This document shows, one piece after another, positions 35,434 to 45,667 of a stretch of 64,000 bases of DNA; within the stretch, counting starts at the first letter, position 1; each line of letters opens with the position of its first letter. Both the position numbers and the translations under genes were made by a program. The notes under the pieces are model-generated. The model was not told where the DNA came from and made no database searches. It was given only the letters and a program-made list of their open reading frames with translations. Location: the NCBI GenBank assembly GCA_038254545.1, contig JBBSGB010000015.1:1-64000 (forward strand), read 5' to 3'. Origin of the DNA: CAHJXF01 sp038254545 (GTDB lineage: Bacteria; Pseudomonadota; Gammaproteobacteria; Burkholderiales; Burkholderiaceae_D).

Positions 35434-36464
35434 TCAGTCGATCAGGTGGGCGACGTACCACGGCATTGCGGCCGCAAGGCCGGCGGCGATGTCGTGGGTC
35501 GGGGAGTAACCCAACAGGCGCGACACCTTGCCGATATCGGCTTGCGAGTGGCGCACGTCGCCGGCCCGGAAATCGCGGTAGCTCGCCTTCTGCGACGCGA
35601 CGTTCGGGGCGTATGCGGACAACGCGACTTTCAGCATCTCGTACAACGCGTTGAGCGATGTGCGGCCGCTGACAGCGACGTTGTAGATCTGATTCAAGCT
35701 GGCCGGCTCATTCGTCATCGCAGCCAGCAGATTCGCCTGCACCGCATTGTCCACATAGCAGAAGTCGCGCGTCGTTTCGCCATCGCCGTTGATGGCGACA
35801 GTCGTTCCTGACAGCAGCGCCGCGATCCACTTCGGGATCACCGCGGCGTACGCACCTTCCGGATCCTGACGCGGGCCGAAGACGTTGAAGTAGCGCAGCC
35901 CGACCGTCGCCAGCCCATAGCTGCGCGCGAACACGTCCGCATAGAGCTCGTTGACGAATTTCGTGACCGCATAGGGCGACAGCGGCCGGCCGATGTGCTC
36001 TTCGACCTTGGGCAGTGCGGGATGATCGCCATAGGTCGAGCTCGACGCCGCATAGACGAAGCGACCGACGCGCGCGTCGCGCGCGGCGACCAGCATGTTG
36101 AGAAAGCCGTCGATGTTTGCGGCATTGGTCGCAATCGGATCTTCAAGCGAACGCGGCACCGAACCGAGCGCGGCCTGATGCAGCACGTAGTCGACGCCTT
36201 CGCATGCGCGGCGGCAATCGTCGAGATTCGTGATGTCGCCTTCGATGAATTCGAATTGCGCCGCTCGCGCTGCGCCCACGTTGCCGAGTACCTCGTCGAG
36301 ATTGCTGCGATGACCGGTCGCAAGATTGTCGAGGCCGACAACCCGCTGATCGAGCGTCAGCAAGGTCTCGACCAGGTTCGAGCCGATGAAGCCGGCCGCA
36401 CCGGTCACCAGCCAGCGACGCGGCGACTGGGCAAGCTGCTCCCGAACCGCGTCGTAGCGCGACG

Positions 36465-36468
<4 letters not shown>
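35434..36468 (-). CDS. tviC: NAD-dependent UDP-sugar 4-epimerase, WbpP/TviC type
   Basis: 344 residues of the extended SDR family. The NAD-binding loop is V-T-G-A-A-G-F-I-G-S-N-L; the catalytic pair is A-S-S-S-T-Y-G-D plus Y-A-V-T-K, followed by R-Y-F-N-V-F-G-P-R-Q-D. WbpP/TviC epimerises UDP-GlcNAc (or its uronate) at C4. It works directly with the upstream dehydrogenase, giving UDP-GalNAcA as in Vi antigen synthesis. The start is a GTG at 36468 that overlaps the tviB stop (GTGA). It is convergent with the PEP-CTERM gene, whose stop is adjacent. Confidence 0.9.
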
Positions 36469-37745
<1,277 letters not shown>

Positions 37746-37840
37746 CCCGTTCTCCGATTTCTTTTTGGCCGCGAATGGAAAATTCGGCGACCGGCCTTCG
37801 CAAGGCGCCGCATTCTAGCCGATCAATACGAGGGCTCGAA

Positions 37841-37856
37841 TGCAGGAAGAGTGCCA
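37841..37856 (-). promoter_or_regulatory. Sigma-54-type -24/-12 promoter of tviB-tviC
   Basis: TGGCACTCTTCCTGCA on the minus strand matches the consensus TGGCAC-N5-TTGC except for C at the first base of the -12 element. It lies about 96 bases before the tviB start, leaving an untranslated leader of roughly 80 bases. Confidence 0.7.
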
Positions 37857-38079
37857 TGCGCGCCCGAAATGGCTCTTGTCTTCGAAATCACGATTGCGCC
37901 GGCCATTGCGCGTCACGATGAACGGAACCAATCGTGTCCGACTCTGACGAAATCTGTCGCTTGCACAGCCAAAATGGGCACTTCGACCGAGACCCGCATC
38001 GGCCCGAGGGGCCATCGTCGGCGCGAAATCCCTCGTTGTTCCTAAGCGATAGCCCGAGTGCTTACTCTTTTCTCGCGCG

Positions 38080-38095
38080 AGGCATAGAATTTGCA
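38080..38095 (+). promoter_or_regulatory. Sigma-54-type -24/-12 promoter of the Sel1-transglycosylase gene
   Basis: AGGCATAGAATTTGCA has a perfect TTGCA -12 element and GG-N10-GC spacing. It lies 92 bases before the start of the downstream gene. The -24 element (AGGCAT) is less perfect than that of tviB. Confidence 0.6.
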
Positions 38096-38186
38096 TCCCA
38101 CAACGTCGGCCTATCGGCGCTGTCGCTGCCTTCATGCGGCTCTTCACGCACCACACCTAGCGGTTTCCCACGATTGCGCCTCCTTC

Positions 38187-39146
38187 ATGCACAGCATCGC
38201 GTTCCTGATTCGCAATCTCCTCGCGGCTGCCATCGCCCTCGGATGTTCGTCGGCGTTTGCGCAACAGCCGGGCGCCTTGCCGGACGATGCCAGCGCCGCG
38301 CAAGCGCCAGTTCCCGCACGTATCAAACCGCCGACCGGTCTGACCGCCGAAGCGGTCCGTCTCGAATTCGGTGAAGGCGTCGGTCGCGACTACGCGATGG
38401 CTGCCGACCTCTACTGTCGCGCGGCGATGTCGGGCGATGCCGACGCCGCATATCGCCTGGGCGTGATGTATGCGAACGGCCGCGGCATGATACGCGACGA
38501 TCGCATTGCCACCGGACTGTTCCGCTACGCGGCCGACCGTTCGCACGAATACGCCAAGCGCATGCTGGTCCATGTCAACACCACCGAAGCCGTGCTGCCC
38601 GCGTGCATGCTGCCGCCCAGCCTGATCGCCGAGGAGAGTCATGCGCTGCCGATGGCGTGGACCGCAACGCCCGAGCGCATGCGGATCGTCGAGCTGGTTC
38701 GGGAGAACGCGCCTGCATATGGCATCGAGCCCAAGCTCGCGCTGGCGATTATTCAGGCCGAGTCGGGCTTTCAGGTCAGCGCCAAGTCGAACAAGAACGC
38801 GCAGGGATTGATGCAGTTGATCCCCGAGACCGCGGCGCGCTTCCAGGTCAAGAAGATCATGGACCCGCGCGAGAACATTCGTGGCGGCCTCGCCTATCTG
38901 CGCTGGCTGCTGTCGTTCTTCGAAGGTGATGTAGTGCTCGCGACGGCGGCCTACAACGCCGGCGAGCACGCGGTCGAGCGCTATCGCGGCGTGCCGCCGT
39001 ATGCGGAGACGCGCAAGTACGTCGCGCGTGTGACCGGCCTCTACGGCAAGGCGACGCACAAGTACAACCCGACGGTCGTCGATCCTTCACCGATGGTCGT
39101 GCTGCGGCGTTTGCAGAACGTGTCGATCACGGCGACACCGCGATGA
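38187..39146 (+). CDS. Lytic transglycosylase with Sel1-like repeats
   Basis: 319 residues. The signal peptide (1-25) ends S-S-A-F-A-Q. Sel1/SLR-type repeats (about 60-130, L-Y-C-R-A-A-M-S-G-D-A-D-A-A-Y-R-L-G-V-M-Y) precede an SLT domain with catalytic Glu192 in Q-A-E-S-G-F, then G-L-M-Q-L-I-P-E-T-A and A-A-Y-N-A-G-E-H-A-V. It cleaves peptidoglycan in the periplasm. In EPS and exosortase systems such enzymes could open the wall for export machinery. The start at 38187 begins the signal peptide; an earlier in-frame ATG (38091) lies inside the -12 promoter motif and is rejected. It overlaps the protease gene by four bases. Confidence 0.9.
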   Translation: MHSIAFLIRNLLAAAIALGCSSAFAQQPGALPDDASAAQAPVPARIKPPTGLTAEAVRLEFGEGVGRDYAMAADLYCRAAMSGDADAAYRLGVMYANGRGMIRDDRIATGLFRYAADRSHEYAKRMLVHVNTTEAVLPACMLPPSLIAEESHALPMAWTATPERMRIVELVRENAPAYGIEPKLALAIIQAESGFQVSAKSNKNAQGLMQLIPETAARFQVKKIMDPRENIRGGLAYLRWLLSFFEGDVVLATAAYNAGEHAVERYRGVPPYAETRKYVARVTGLYGKATHKYNPTVVDPSPMVVLRRLQNVSITATPR

Positions 39147-39991
39147 CGCGGCTTGTCACGCGCGCCGCGACGTCGTCTTCACGACTGCACAGACTGTTTC
39201 GCGGGGCGGCGCTGGGCGCATGCGTCGCGTGTTCGTTCGTGCTCTCGTTCGCCGATGCCGCCAGCGCCAACGAGTTGACCACGCTTCCTGCGGCGATCGA
39301 CAGGATTCGCCCCGCGATCGTCGCCATCGGAACAGTGGAGCCCACGCGCAATCCACAGTTCCAGTTTCTGGGCACCGGCTTCGTGGTCGGCGACGGCACG
39401 CTGATCGCCACCAACAGTCACGTCGTGCCGGTGATTCTCGATCCGGCCAAGCGCGAGGTCGTGAGCATCGCGGTACCGCAGCCCGGCGGCGATGCGATCG
39501 TGCGCGAGGCCATCGTCGTCGCGCGCGATCCCGACCACGATCTCGCGGTGCTGCGACTGACGGGTCCGCCGCTTTCACCGGTACGCCTGGGCGACTCGAA
39601 CGGGGTGCGCGAAGGACAGACTTTCGCCTTCACCGGCTTTCCGCTGGGCAGCGTGATCGGCCTGTATCCGACGACCCACCACGCGCTGATTTCCGCGGTG
39701 ACGCCGGTCGCCCTGCCGCAGGCCAATTCGCGCTCGCTCGACGCCGCGCTGGTACGGCGCTTGCGACGCGACCGCTTCGTGATCTTTCAGCTCGACGCGA
39801 CGGCCTATCCGGGCAACAGCGGCAGCCCGATGTTCAACGTCGAAACCGGCGACGTGATCGCGATCGTCAACATGGTGTTCGTCAAGGGCGGCAAGGAAAC
39901 CGCCCTCACGCAACCGAGTGGAATCAGCTACGCGATTCCGTCCTCGCACTTGGCGAAGATCATCAGCTCGGTCCAGAGCGAAGGCCGCTGA
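39143..39991 (+). CDS. Secreted trypsin-like serine protease (HtrA-like, no PDZ domain)
   Basis: 282 residues. An N-terminal hydrophobic signal (about 20-43, ending A-S-A-N) is followed by a single chymotrypsin-fold domain. The catalytic triad is His93 in A-T-N-S-H-V-V, Asp133 in D-H-D-L-A-V-L and Ser226 in Y-P-G-N-S-G-S-P. Unlike DegP/HtrA it stops after the protease domain, so there is no PDZ domain. The ATGA overlap with the transglycosylase gene indicates a two-gene operon, probably expressed from the sigma-54-type promoter at 38080. Confidence 0.92.
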   Translation: MTRLVTRAATSSSRLHRLFRGAALGACVACSFVLSFADAASANELTTLPAAIDRIRPAIVAIGTVEPTRNPQFQFLGTGFVVGDGTLIATNSHVVPVILDPAKREVVSIAVPQPGGDAIVREAIVVARDPDHDLAVLRLTGPPLSPVRLGDSNGVREGQTFAFTGFPLGSVIGLYPTTHHALISAVTPVALPQANSRSLDAALVRRLRRDRFVIFQLDATAYPGNSGSPMFNVETGDVIAIVNMVFVKGGKETALTQPSGISYAIPSSHLAKIISSVQSEGR

Positions 39992-40001
39992 CGGCGCGGC
40001 C

Positions 40002-40691
40002 TTACTCCTGCCACCTGCCGGCGGCCTTGAGCTTTTTCATCAGCGCGGGAAACGGCGCCCCCAGCGCGTAGGCCCGCTTGGCGGCGACCGCCGCCTTGTC
40101 GGGCTCGCCGACTTCGAGATACAGAAGACCGAGGTTGTAGTCGAAGTCGAAGCTCGCGGGTTGACCCCGTAACCGTTCGGCATCGGCAAGCTGCTGCTTC
40201 GCATCGGCCACACGCTGGTGACCCTTGAGGTAGCTCGCATAGATCACGTGAGGCATCGGATCGTCGGGCGCCATGCGTATCGCACGATCGAAATAGCATT
40301 CCGCGGGATAACGCGCACCGGCGGGACGTTCGGTCTTCTGGCGAGTCACCAGGCGAGTCATCGCCAGCAAGGCGCGCGGATGATTGGGAATCGCGCGCAG
40401 GGTGTAGTCGAGGTCTCCCGCGATCGAGCTCGAGTTGCCCGACGCCAGACCTTCGACCTTGGGCGTGAAGTGCGCGCTCTCGACCAGATATTTGGCGTCG
40501 CCCGGGATCGATCGATAGTCATAAGGCCCGAACTGCCCTATTGCCCGCAACTCGCCGCAGATGATGGACGAGACCGGGGCGGCGCGTGCAAGCGAAGGAG
40601 CAAGGGCGGGAATCACGACCGCTCCAGCCACCCACAGCACTCGGCAAACCATCGTCACTGGATTTGCGAACCAAGTCTTCTTCATGCCCAT
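40002..40691 (-). CDS. Secreted TPR protein of unknown function
   Basis: 229 residues with an N-terminal signal segment (about 12-37, ending S-L-A-R-A-A). Tetratricopeptide-like helices follow (A-R-Y-P-A-E-C-Y-F-D-R-A-I-R-M-A-P-D-D-P and F-D-F-D-Y-N-L-G-L-L-Y-L-E-V-G). AAGGA lies seven bases before the ATG at 40691. It is the last gene of the leftward exosortase-accessory run, 26 bases after the glycosyltransferase stop. TPR proteins in such loci commonly scaffold export complexes, but no specific partner can be named. Confidence 0.75.
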   Translation of the reverse strand: MGMKKTWFANPVTMVCRVLWVAGAVVIPALAPSLARAAPVSSIICGELRAIGQFGPYDYRSIPGDAKYLVESAHFTPKVEGLASGNSSSIAGDLDYTLRAIPNHPRALLAMTRLVTRQKTERPAGARYPAECYFDRAIRMAPDDPMPHVIYASYLKGHQRVADAKQQLADAERLRGQPASFDFDYNLGLLYLEVGEPDKAAVAAKRAYALGAPFPALMKKLKAAGRWQE

Positions 40692-40717
40692 CCCACCATC
40701 CTTCAGGTTTCAATCAT

Positions 40718-42001
40718 TCAAGTCTCAACGACCTGGTCGAGCAATGCGGCGAAACTCTTCGCCCGGCCTTCGCGCGAACTCGCGGCGATGGCCGCTGGTG
40801 TCGCAATCGATTCGCGGTCCTTGCGCACCCGCGCAATGAACGCGGGAATCGCCTCGGCGATCGACGCGACGTCGTCGAGCCGCGCGATCGACGCCAGGCC
40901 CGCCGTGCGCAAGGTCGACGCCGTGTCGCCGATCGGATCGGTCAGCGCCAGCACCGGTCGTTTCGCGCGCACGTATTCATAGAGCTTGGCCGGGATCTGC
41001 TGATTGCAATTGCTGGCCTGCATGATCAGCAGACCGTCGACTTCCAGCATCTCCTGCAGGGCCTGATGGTAAGGGATTGCAGGCGCTAGCGAAACCAGAT
41101 CGTCGATCCCGCACGAGCGCGCGAGCTCCGCGAGCATGGGGTCGTACCCGCTCGCCCGCAGGCGCAGGCTGAAGCTGTCCGCGGACAGGGCGCCCTGATG
41201 TTTCAAGCGGGCCAGCGCGGCGAACAGTGGGCGCGGGTCGCGCTCGTCCGGATACACGACGCCGCTATGCAGAAGGACAAAGCGGGAAGACCGCGACGCG
41301 AGTGCGGGCGGGTTGCCGACAGAATCCCGCGATGCGCGCTCGGCTTCGGCGCGCGCGAACGTGTCTTCGTCGTAGCCGTTCTCGATCACGACGCTCTTGT
41401 TCCCGGGGATGTCGGGATAACGTTCGCGATAGAGCGCAGCGCAACCCGGGGTCGTGAACACGCTCGCGACCGCGTTCCTCAACGCGTCTTCCTCGATGCG
41501 GCGGTAAGCCTCCCATGCGCGCGGATCGGACGGATAACCGTCCTGCGCCATCGGGTCGCGGAAGTCGGCGATCCACGGCAGGCCGCTTCTTCTCGCAAGC
41601 GCAGCGCCGATCACGTGCGCGGTCGCGATCGGATAGGTGGACCAGATCGCGTCGGGTCGATAGCGACGAATCATCGCCATGCCGCGAGGTATTGCACCGA
41701 AGCGCCAGGTCGCCCATCGATCGGGCAAGGCGAGCGCGCCCGGATAGCGGCCGAAGAGTGCGAGGTGTCGTGCGGTATTGAGCGCGAACGCACGTTCGAC
41801 CACCGTGCCCTCGGGTATTTCGCGCATCTGGTCGTGGCTGGTCTCTTCGTACGCACGCGGATGCGCGGTCAGCACCAGCGGCTCCCATCCGAATCGGGGC
41901 AGGTGCTGCACGAAACGCAGTGTCCGTTGGATGCCGCTGCTGCCCTGCAGTGGCGGAAAGTGATACGCGACCATCAGCAGCTTGCGAAGAGGCTTGCTCA
42001 T
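40718..42001 (-). CDS. Glycosyltransferase (GT4-like) of the exosortase-A locus
   Basis: 427 residues. The N-terminal signature A-Y-H-F-P-P-L-Q-G-S-S-G-I-Q-R-T defines a group of GT-B-fold transferases in exopolysaccharide loci. Further motifs are W-I-A-D-F-R-D-P-M, V-V-I-E-N-G-Y-D-E and A-K-L-Y-E-Y-V-R-A-K-R-P-V-L-A-L near the C-terminus. It is presumably a cytoplasmic transferase adding a sugar to a lipid-linked EPS repeat unit. The ATG at 42001 overlaps the hydrolase 1 stop by four bases. Confidence 0.87.
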   Translation of the reverse strand: MSKPLRKLLMVAYHFPPLQGSSGIQRTLRFVQHLPRFGWEPLVLTAHPRAYEETSHDQMREIPEGTVVERAFALNTARHLALFGRYPGALALPDRWATWRFGAIPRGMAMIRRYRPDAIWSTYPIATAHVIGAALARRSGLPWIADFRDPMAQDGYPSDPRAWEAYRRIEEDALRNAVASVFTTPGCAALYRERYPDIPGNKSVVIENGYDEDTFARAEAERASRDSVGNPPALASRSSRFVLLHSGVVYPDERDPRPLFAALARLKHQGALSADSFSLRLRASGYDPMLAELARSCGIDDLVSLAPAIPYHQALQEMLEVDGLLIMQASNCNQQIPAKLYEYVRAKRPVLALTDPIGDTASTLRTAGLASIARLDDVASIAEAIPAFIARVRKDRESIATPAAIAASSREGRAKSFAALLDQVVET

Positions 42002-42930
42002 GCGACCTCGCGCGAGGCGGGTGTGACAGGCTTGTTGCGCATGTGCGCGGCATCGGCAAGCCAGTCCGCGGTCCACGTCGCGACCCGATCGCGCCATTCC
42101 GCCTGCGAGAAGGTGTGGTCGGCATCGGCGAAGTCGCAGCGCGTGACGCGCAATTGCTCGACCAGTCCCTTCCACTCGGCATCGCTGGCGGCGTGATCGA
42201 CGAACTCGCGCGCGGTGAGATCGTCGCCCGAGCAGATCAGCAGGATGTCGCCGCGAAAGCGCTTCCAGCCGCGCGCCATGCGCGCCTGGAAGCCGAGAGC
42301 CGGATCGGATGCGTTCGAGCCATCACCCGATCCGCGGTCAGCCGCGCGAGGCGACTCGGCCAGCGCCCGCATCAACGTCGAGCCCAGGCCGCGCAGCGCC
42401 CGGCCGATACCAACCTCGCCGCCCAGCAGCTTGCGCCAGAATTCGCGATCGAAAAGGCGCGCTGTGTAGTAATGCTTCAGATGCGTGCGCGCGAGGCCGC
42501 CGTCGCTGCGGACCCATGGGTTGAGCAACACCAGCTTCCTGACGCGCGCATCCTGAGGCGCATAGAAAAGCGCGGCCGAAGCGGCGTCGCACAGTCCCCA
42601 GATCGCGATCTCGGCAACACCGGGGGCAGTCTCGATGAACGCATCGATCGCCGCGCGAATGTCGCGATCGCGCTCGGTGAAAGGCCGCGCAGCGCCGGTG
42701 CTGTCGCCCATGCCCGAGCAATCGAAGCGCATGGTCGCGTACCCGCGCGCCGCGAGCGCCCGCGCGAGATGCACGAATTGCCGATGGCTGCCCACGCGAT
42801 ACTGCGGGCCGCCCACCACAATCAATACCCCGAGCCGGGATGGTGCGTGCGACGCGGGCGTCGTCACGATGCCAACCAGGCGCGCGTCGCTCGCTTCGAA
42901 CAGCAACGCCGTCTCGCAATACGCATTCAT
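41998..42930 (-). CDS. Exosortase A system-associated hydrolase 1
   Basis: 310 residues. The sequence matches the TIGR03100-type family: V-V-G-G-P-Q-Y-R-V-G-S-H-R-Q-F-V-H-L-A-R near the N-terminus and F-D-C-S-G-M-G-D-S-T-G. The nucleophile elbow is G-L-C-D-A rather than G-x-S-x-G, so a cysteine sits at the nucleophile position. The acid may be in I-C-S-G-D-D-L-T and the histidine in D-A-D-H-T-F-S. The partner hydrolase 2 gene is seven bases upstream. The function in the family is unknown; acyl or peptidyl thioester release from the ACP encoded in the same operon is a reasonable guess. Confidence 0.9.
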   Translation of the reverse strand: MNAYCETALLFEASDARLVGIVTTPASHAPSRLGVLIVVGGPQYRVGSHRQFVHLARALAARGYATMRFDCSGMGDSTGAARPFTERDRDIRAAIDAFIETAPGVAEIAIWGLCDAASAALFYAPQDARVRKLVLLNPWVRSDGGLARTHLKHYYTARLFDREFWRKLLGGEVGIGRALRGLGSTLMRALAESPRAADRGSGDGSNASDPALGFQARMARGWKRFRGDILLICSGDDLTAREFVDHAASDAEWKGLVEQLRVTRCDFADADHTFSQAEWRDRVATWTADWLADAAHMRNKPVTPASREVA

Positions 42931-42937
42931 GGGCAAC

Positions 42938-43834
42938 TCATGCGCACAGCGCCTTCACGCTCGCATCGACCAGCGCGTCGCAGCGCTCGATCTCCTGCGT
43001 CTGCCAGAACGCGTTGCCGACAACGATGGCGACCTGGATGTCGCTCCCCGCCGCGCGCCAGCGATCGGCAACGCGCGCGGCGATCGGGCTCAGGTTCGCC
43101 CCGGACTGCGATGACACCTCGAACCAGCGCACGCGTAGTGGCGTGACTGCGGGTGCGGCTTCACGCTGGCCCATCTGCGCAGACTCGATCGCGTCGGCGA
43201 GCGACGGGTTCAGTCGATACCCGGCGATCTCTACCGTGAGGCCGGCCGCGAGGTCGGCACGCGGCGAGGGCGCCACCACGCGCGCGGCCGCGCTCGTCTC
43301 CGCGTTCATTCCCGGATTGGTTTCCGTGCGGCCCGTATTGCGCAGCAGACTGCCGACCGTCTTCAAGCGCAGGAACTGGTTCAGATGTTGCGCGCCGCTG
43401 ACCACGGGCTGCCACAGCAAGAGCCCGTCGGCTCGCGGCACGGACTGCGATGCGAACTGTTCGGCGAGCAAGGCGCCCAGGCGCGTACCCCATAGCCAGC
43501 GCGAGCCCGAACTGCGCTCGCCCAGCCACCCCCACGCATCGGCGAGATCGTCCAACCATCTGGCCCAGGTCGCGTCCTCGAAATCGCCGGCACTGTCGCC
43601 GCAACCGGTCAGGTCGATCTGCAGCACCGCAAAGCCCGCAGCCGCGAGAGCCCGCGCGCCATCGGCCGCGGCCGCGCGCGTCTTGTTCATCTCTTCCGCG
43701 AAGGCGTGCACCGCGAGCACGCTGCCGCGCATCGGCGTGACCGGCGACGTATGAAAGAAACAGTAGCGCTCGTGATCGCCGCTTCGATCGGCAGCGCGAT
43801 GAAAGAACGGACCGGTAGCGGGAGCTGCAATCAA
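42938..43834 (-). CDS. Exosortase A system-associated hydrolase 2
   Basis: 298 residues of the TIGR03101-type alpha/beta-hydrolase-like family: V-H-A-F-A-E-E-M-N-K-T-R near the oxyanion region and Q-I-D-L-T-G-C-G-D-S-A-G. The elbow reads W-G-T-R-L-G-A, with arginine at the nucleophile position, so classical serine hydrolysis is not possible. The start is a TTG at 43834, four bases after the ACP stop; no ATG is available until about residue 35. Tight packing suggests co-translation with the ACP gene. Confidence 0.87.
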   Translation of the reverse strand: MIAAPATGPFFHRAADRSGDHERYCFFHTSPVTPMRGSVLAVHAFAEEMNKTRAAAADGARALAAAGFAVLQIDLTGCGDSAGDFEDATWARWLDDLADAWGWLGERSSGSRWLWGTRLGALLAEQFASQSVPRADGLLLWQPVVSGAQHLNQFLRLKTVGSLLRNTGRTETNPGMNAETSAAARVVAPSPRADLAAGLTVEIAGYRLNPSLADAIESAQMGQREAAPAVTPLRVRWFEVSSQSGANLSPIAARVADRWRAAGSDIQVAIVVGNAFWQTQEIERCDALVDASVKALCA

Positions 43835-43837
43835 CGT

Positions 43838-44101
43838 TCAGGCGTCCAGCTTCTGCTGCACGAAGTAGGACAGCGACCCGAAGGTCTCGAAGGTCTGCGC
43901 ACTGATTTCGTCGTCGCCCACGACGATGCCGAAACGCTCTTCGATGGTCGTGATCAACGACACCACCGCCATCGAATCGAGTTCGGGGAGACTGCCCAAC
44001 AGGGCCGTGCCGGCAGTGAAGCGATCGGCGCGGTCGCCGAGGCTGAGGACTTCGCCCAAAATGCTCTTGAGTTCCGCGTCGACGTTCAAGTTCGATCCCA
44101 T
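43838..44101 (-). CDS. Acyl carrier protein of the exosortase-A locus
   Basis: 87 residues. The phosphopantetheine attachment serine is Ser43 in P-E-L-D-S-M-A-V-V, with the usual four-helix pattern (L-L-G-S-L-P-E-L-D-S-M; I-E-E-R-F-G-I). It is the first gene of the leftward operon with hydrolases 2 and 1. The AMP-ligase, PLP decarboxylase and acetyltransferase of the divergent operon are logical partners, loading and processing an acyl or aminoacyl group on this carrier. Confidence 0.92.
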   Translation of the reverse strand: MGSNLNVDAELKSILGEVLSLGDRADRFTAGTALLGSLPELDSMAVVSLITTIEERFGIVVGDDEISAQTFETFGSLSYFVQQKLDA

Positions 44102-44412
44102 GCTGATGAGTGTTCGGGGAGAGTGCGCGGCGGGCAACCGCAAGCAAGTCACCGCATGCCGACGACCGCATCGCCGGCCTCGCGCATCGTCCCTATGAAA
44201 ATGGACTGAACCCGGCGGCCGGCCCGGCAAAGCGCGATAGTATAATTCGCCACCGTTTGCAAGCGGCATTGTTTGCAACTTGCCGGTGTCCCCTTCGTCG
44301 ATGCGTCCCATCCTCGCCACAACAATGCCGCCGTCATACGCCTTTGCGCCTCGGAGGGCGTCACGAGCCGCAGCCGAATTTGAACAATGAAGCGCCTGGA
44401 CCACGACGCGGC
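44102..44412. promoter_or_regulatory. 311-bp divergent promoter region of the exosortase-A accessory operons
   Basis: No gene is supported here. A perfect TATAAT occurs at 44241-44246 on the plus strand, without a good -35 box. Downstream, GTTTGCAA occurs twice (44255-44262 and 44271-44278), 16 bases apart and so roughly 1.5 helical turns. CACCG (44252-44256) and CGGTG (44284-44288) form an outer symmetrical frame. This block is the likely regulatory site for both operons. I found no sigma-54 motif in it. Confidence 0.55.
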
Positions 44413-45636
44413 ATGCCACCGGACGAAATGTTGTCGCTGAAGTTTCCCGAGCCCCACGTCCCCAAGAATCCCGTTCTCGGCTGGTCTTCCTTCTCACGGG
44501 CGACGCCTGCCGGTGCGGCCAGCCCTCTACCGAGCGTGCTGTCGCTGCCGCACGTGCGCTACGTCACGAGTGCGCGTGTCGCGATCGCGCTGGCCTTGAA
44601 GAGGCTGGGCGTTCGCCCGGGCGATCAGGTGCTGGTGCCGGGATACCACTGCATGTCGATGGTCGAGCCGATCGTCTTCTGCGGCGCTGTCCCGCTTTTC
44701 TATCCGTTGAAGGCGAAGCTCGAAGTGCCGCTCGAAGTCCTCGAGACTTATGATCTCTCGAGAGTCCGCGCGATGCTGGTCACGCATTACTTCGGATTTC
44801 CGCAGTGGATGGGCGTCATCAGCGCGTTCGCGAAAGCACGTGGCATCCCGATCATCGAAGATTGCGCGCACGCGGCGTTCGGGCTGGCCGACGGCAAGCC
44901 GATGGGATCGTGGGGCGATTACGCGGCCGTGAGCCTGATGAAGTTCTTCCCGGTCTATGACGGCGGATGCCTCGCATCCGCGACGCATCCCCTCGACGAT
45001 TTGCAATTGCGGCCGCCGTCGCGCCGCTTCGAGGCCAAGGCGCTGATCAACTCGATCGAACGCGGCCTGCGCTATCAACGCTTCCCCGGGATACAAACCG
45101 CGGCGCGAACCACTTTTCTGGCCAAGGACGCGATGTGGCGCGGCTTCAAGCGCCTGCGCAGCGGAGGTCGTCCTGCCCCATTCGCGTATCACGACCCGGC
45201 CGCATCCGAAGGCTTCAACGGGCTCGACCCCGCGTGGCTCGACCGACGCATTTCCACGGCTTCGCATAAGCTGGTCGAGCGCCTGCCTGTGGGCCGCATC
45301 ATTGCGCGTCGTCGTCACAACTACTTGCGGATGGTCGAGGCGCTGTCCGATCTGCCCGACGCGAAGCCGCTCTTCCCGGTGCTGGGCGAAACGGTGGTGC
45401 CCTATGTGTTTCCATTGTGGGTCGAGCGACCCGAGCGGGTGTTTCGTCGCTTGAAGGAAGATGCAGTGCCGCTGTTTCGATGGGAACGTTTGTGGGACGA
45501 CGAAGCCATGCGCGCCGACCCGGTGTCGGCGCGATACGCCACCGAAGTCTTCCAGTTTCCCTGTCATCAGGAACTGACCGACGACGACGTGTCGTGGATG
45601 ATCGAACGCATCCGCGCAGCGTTTTTTGCAACATGA
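44413..45636 (+). CDS. DegT/DnrJ/EryC1/StrS-family PLP aminotransferase
   Basis: 407 residues. The fold-type I sugar-aminotransferase pattern is present: the A-x-x-L-A-L-K-R-L-G-V-R-P-G-D-Q-V-L-V-P-G-Y strand, the PLP-binding aspartate in I-I-E-D-C-A-H-A (Asp150) and the Schiff-base lysine in V-S-L-M-K-F-F-P-V-Y-D-G-G (Lys177). Relatives install an amino group on a keto-sugar or a cyclitol. The ATG at 44413 has no obvious ribosome-binding site; 44428 is an alternative. It leads the rightward operon. Confidence 0.85.
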   Translation: MPPDEMLSLKFPEPHVPKNPVLGWSSFSRATPAGAASPLPSVLSLPHVRYVTSARVAIALALKRLGVRPGDQVLVPGYHCMSMVEPIVFCGAVPLFYPLKAKLEVPLEVLETYDLSRVRAMLVTHYFGFPQWMGVISAFAKARGIPIIEDCAHAAFGLADGKPMGSWGDYAAVSLMKFFPVYDGGCLASATHPLDDLQLRPPSRRFEAKALINSIERGLRYQRFPGIQTAARTTFLAKDAMWRGFKRLRSGGRPAPFAYHDPAASEGFNGLDPAWLDRRISTASHKLVERLPVGRIIARRRHNYLRMVEALSDLPDAKPLFPVLGETVVPYVFPLWVERPERVFRRLKEDAVPLFRWERLWDDEAMRADPVSARYATEVFQFPCHQELTDDDVSWMIERIRAAFFAT

Positions 45637-45667
45637 GGTGCGGCGTGAATCGGCGAATGGATCGGGC

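Larger units (their letters stand above)
37746..38186. other. 441-bp divergent intergenic region between tviB and the Sel1-transglycosylase
   Basis: No convincing gene is present. The region has lower GC than the genes on either side. It contains two -24/-12 motifs facing outward: TGGCACTCTTCCTGCA on the minus strand (37856-37841) and AGGCATAGAATTTGCA on the plus strand (38080-38095). The 220 bases between them would be the natural place for enhancer-binding-protein sites. I could not identify a clear enhancer palindrome. Confidence 0.6.
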
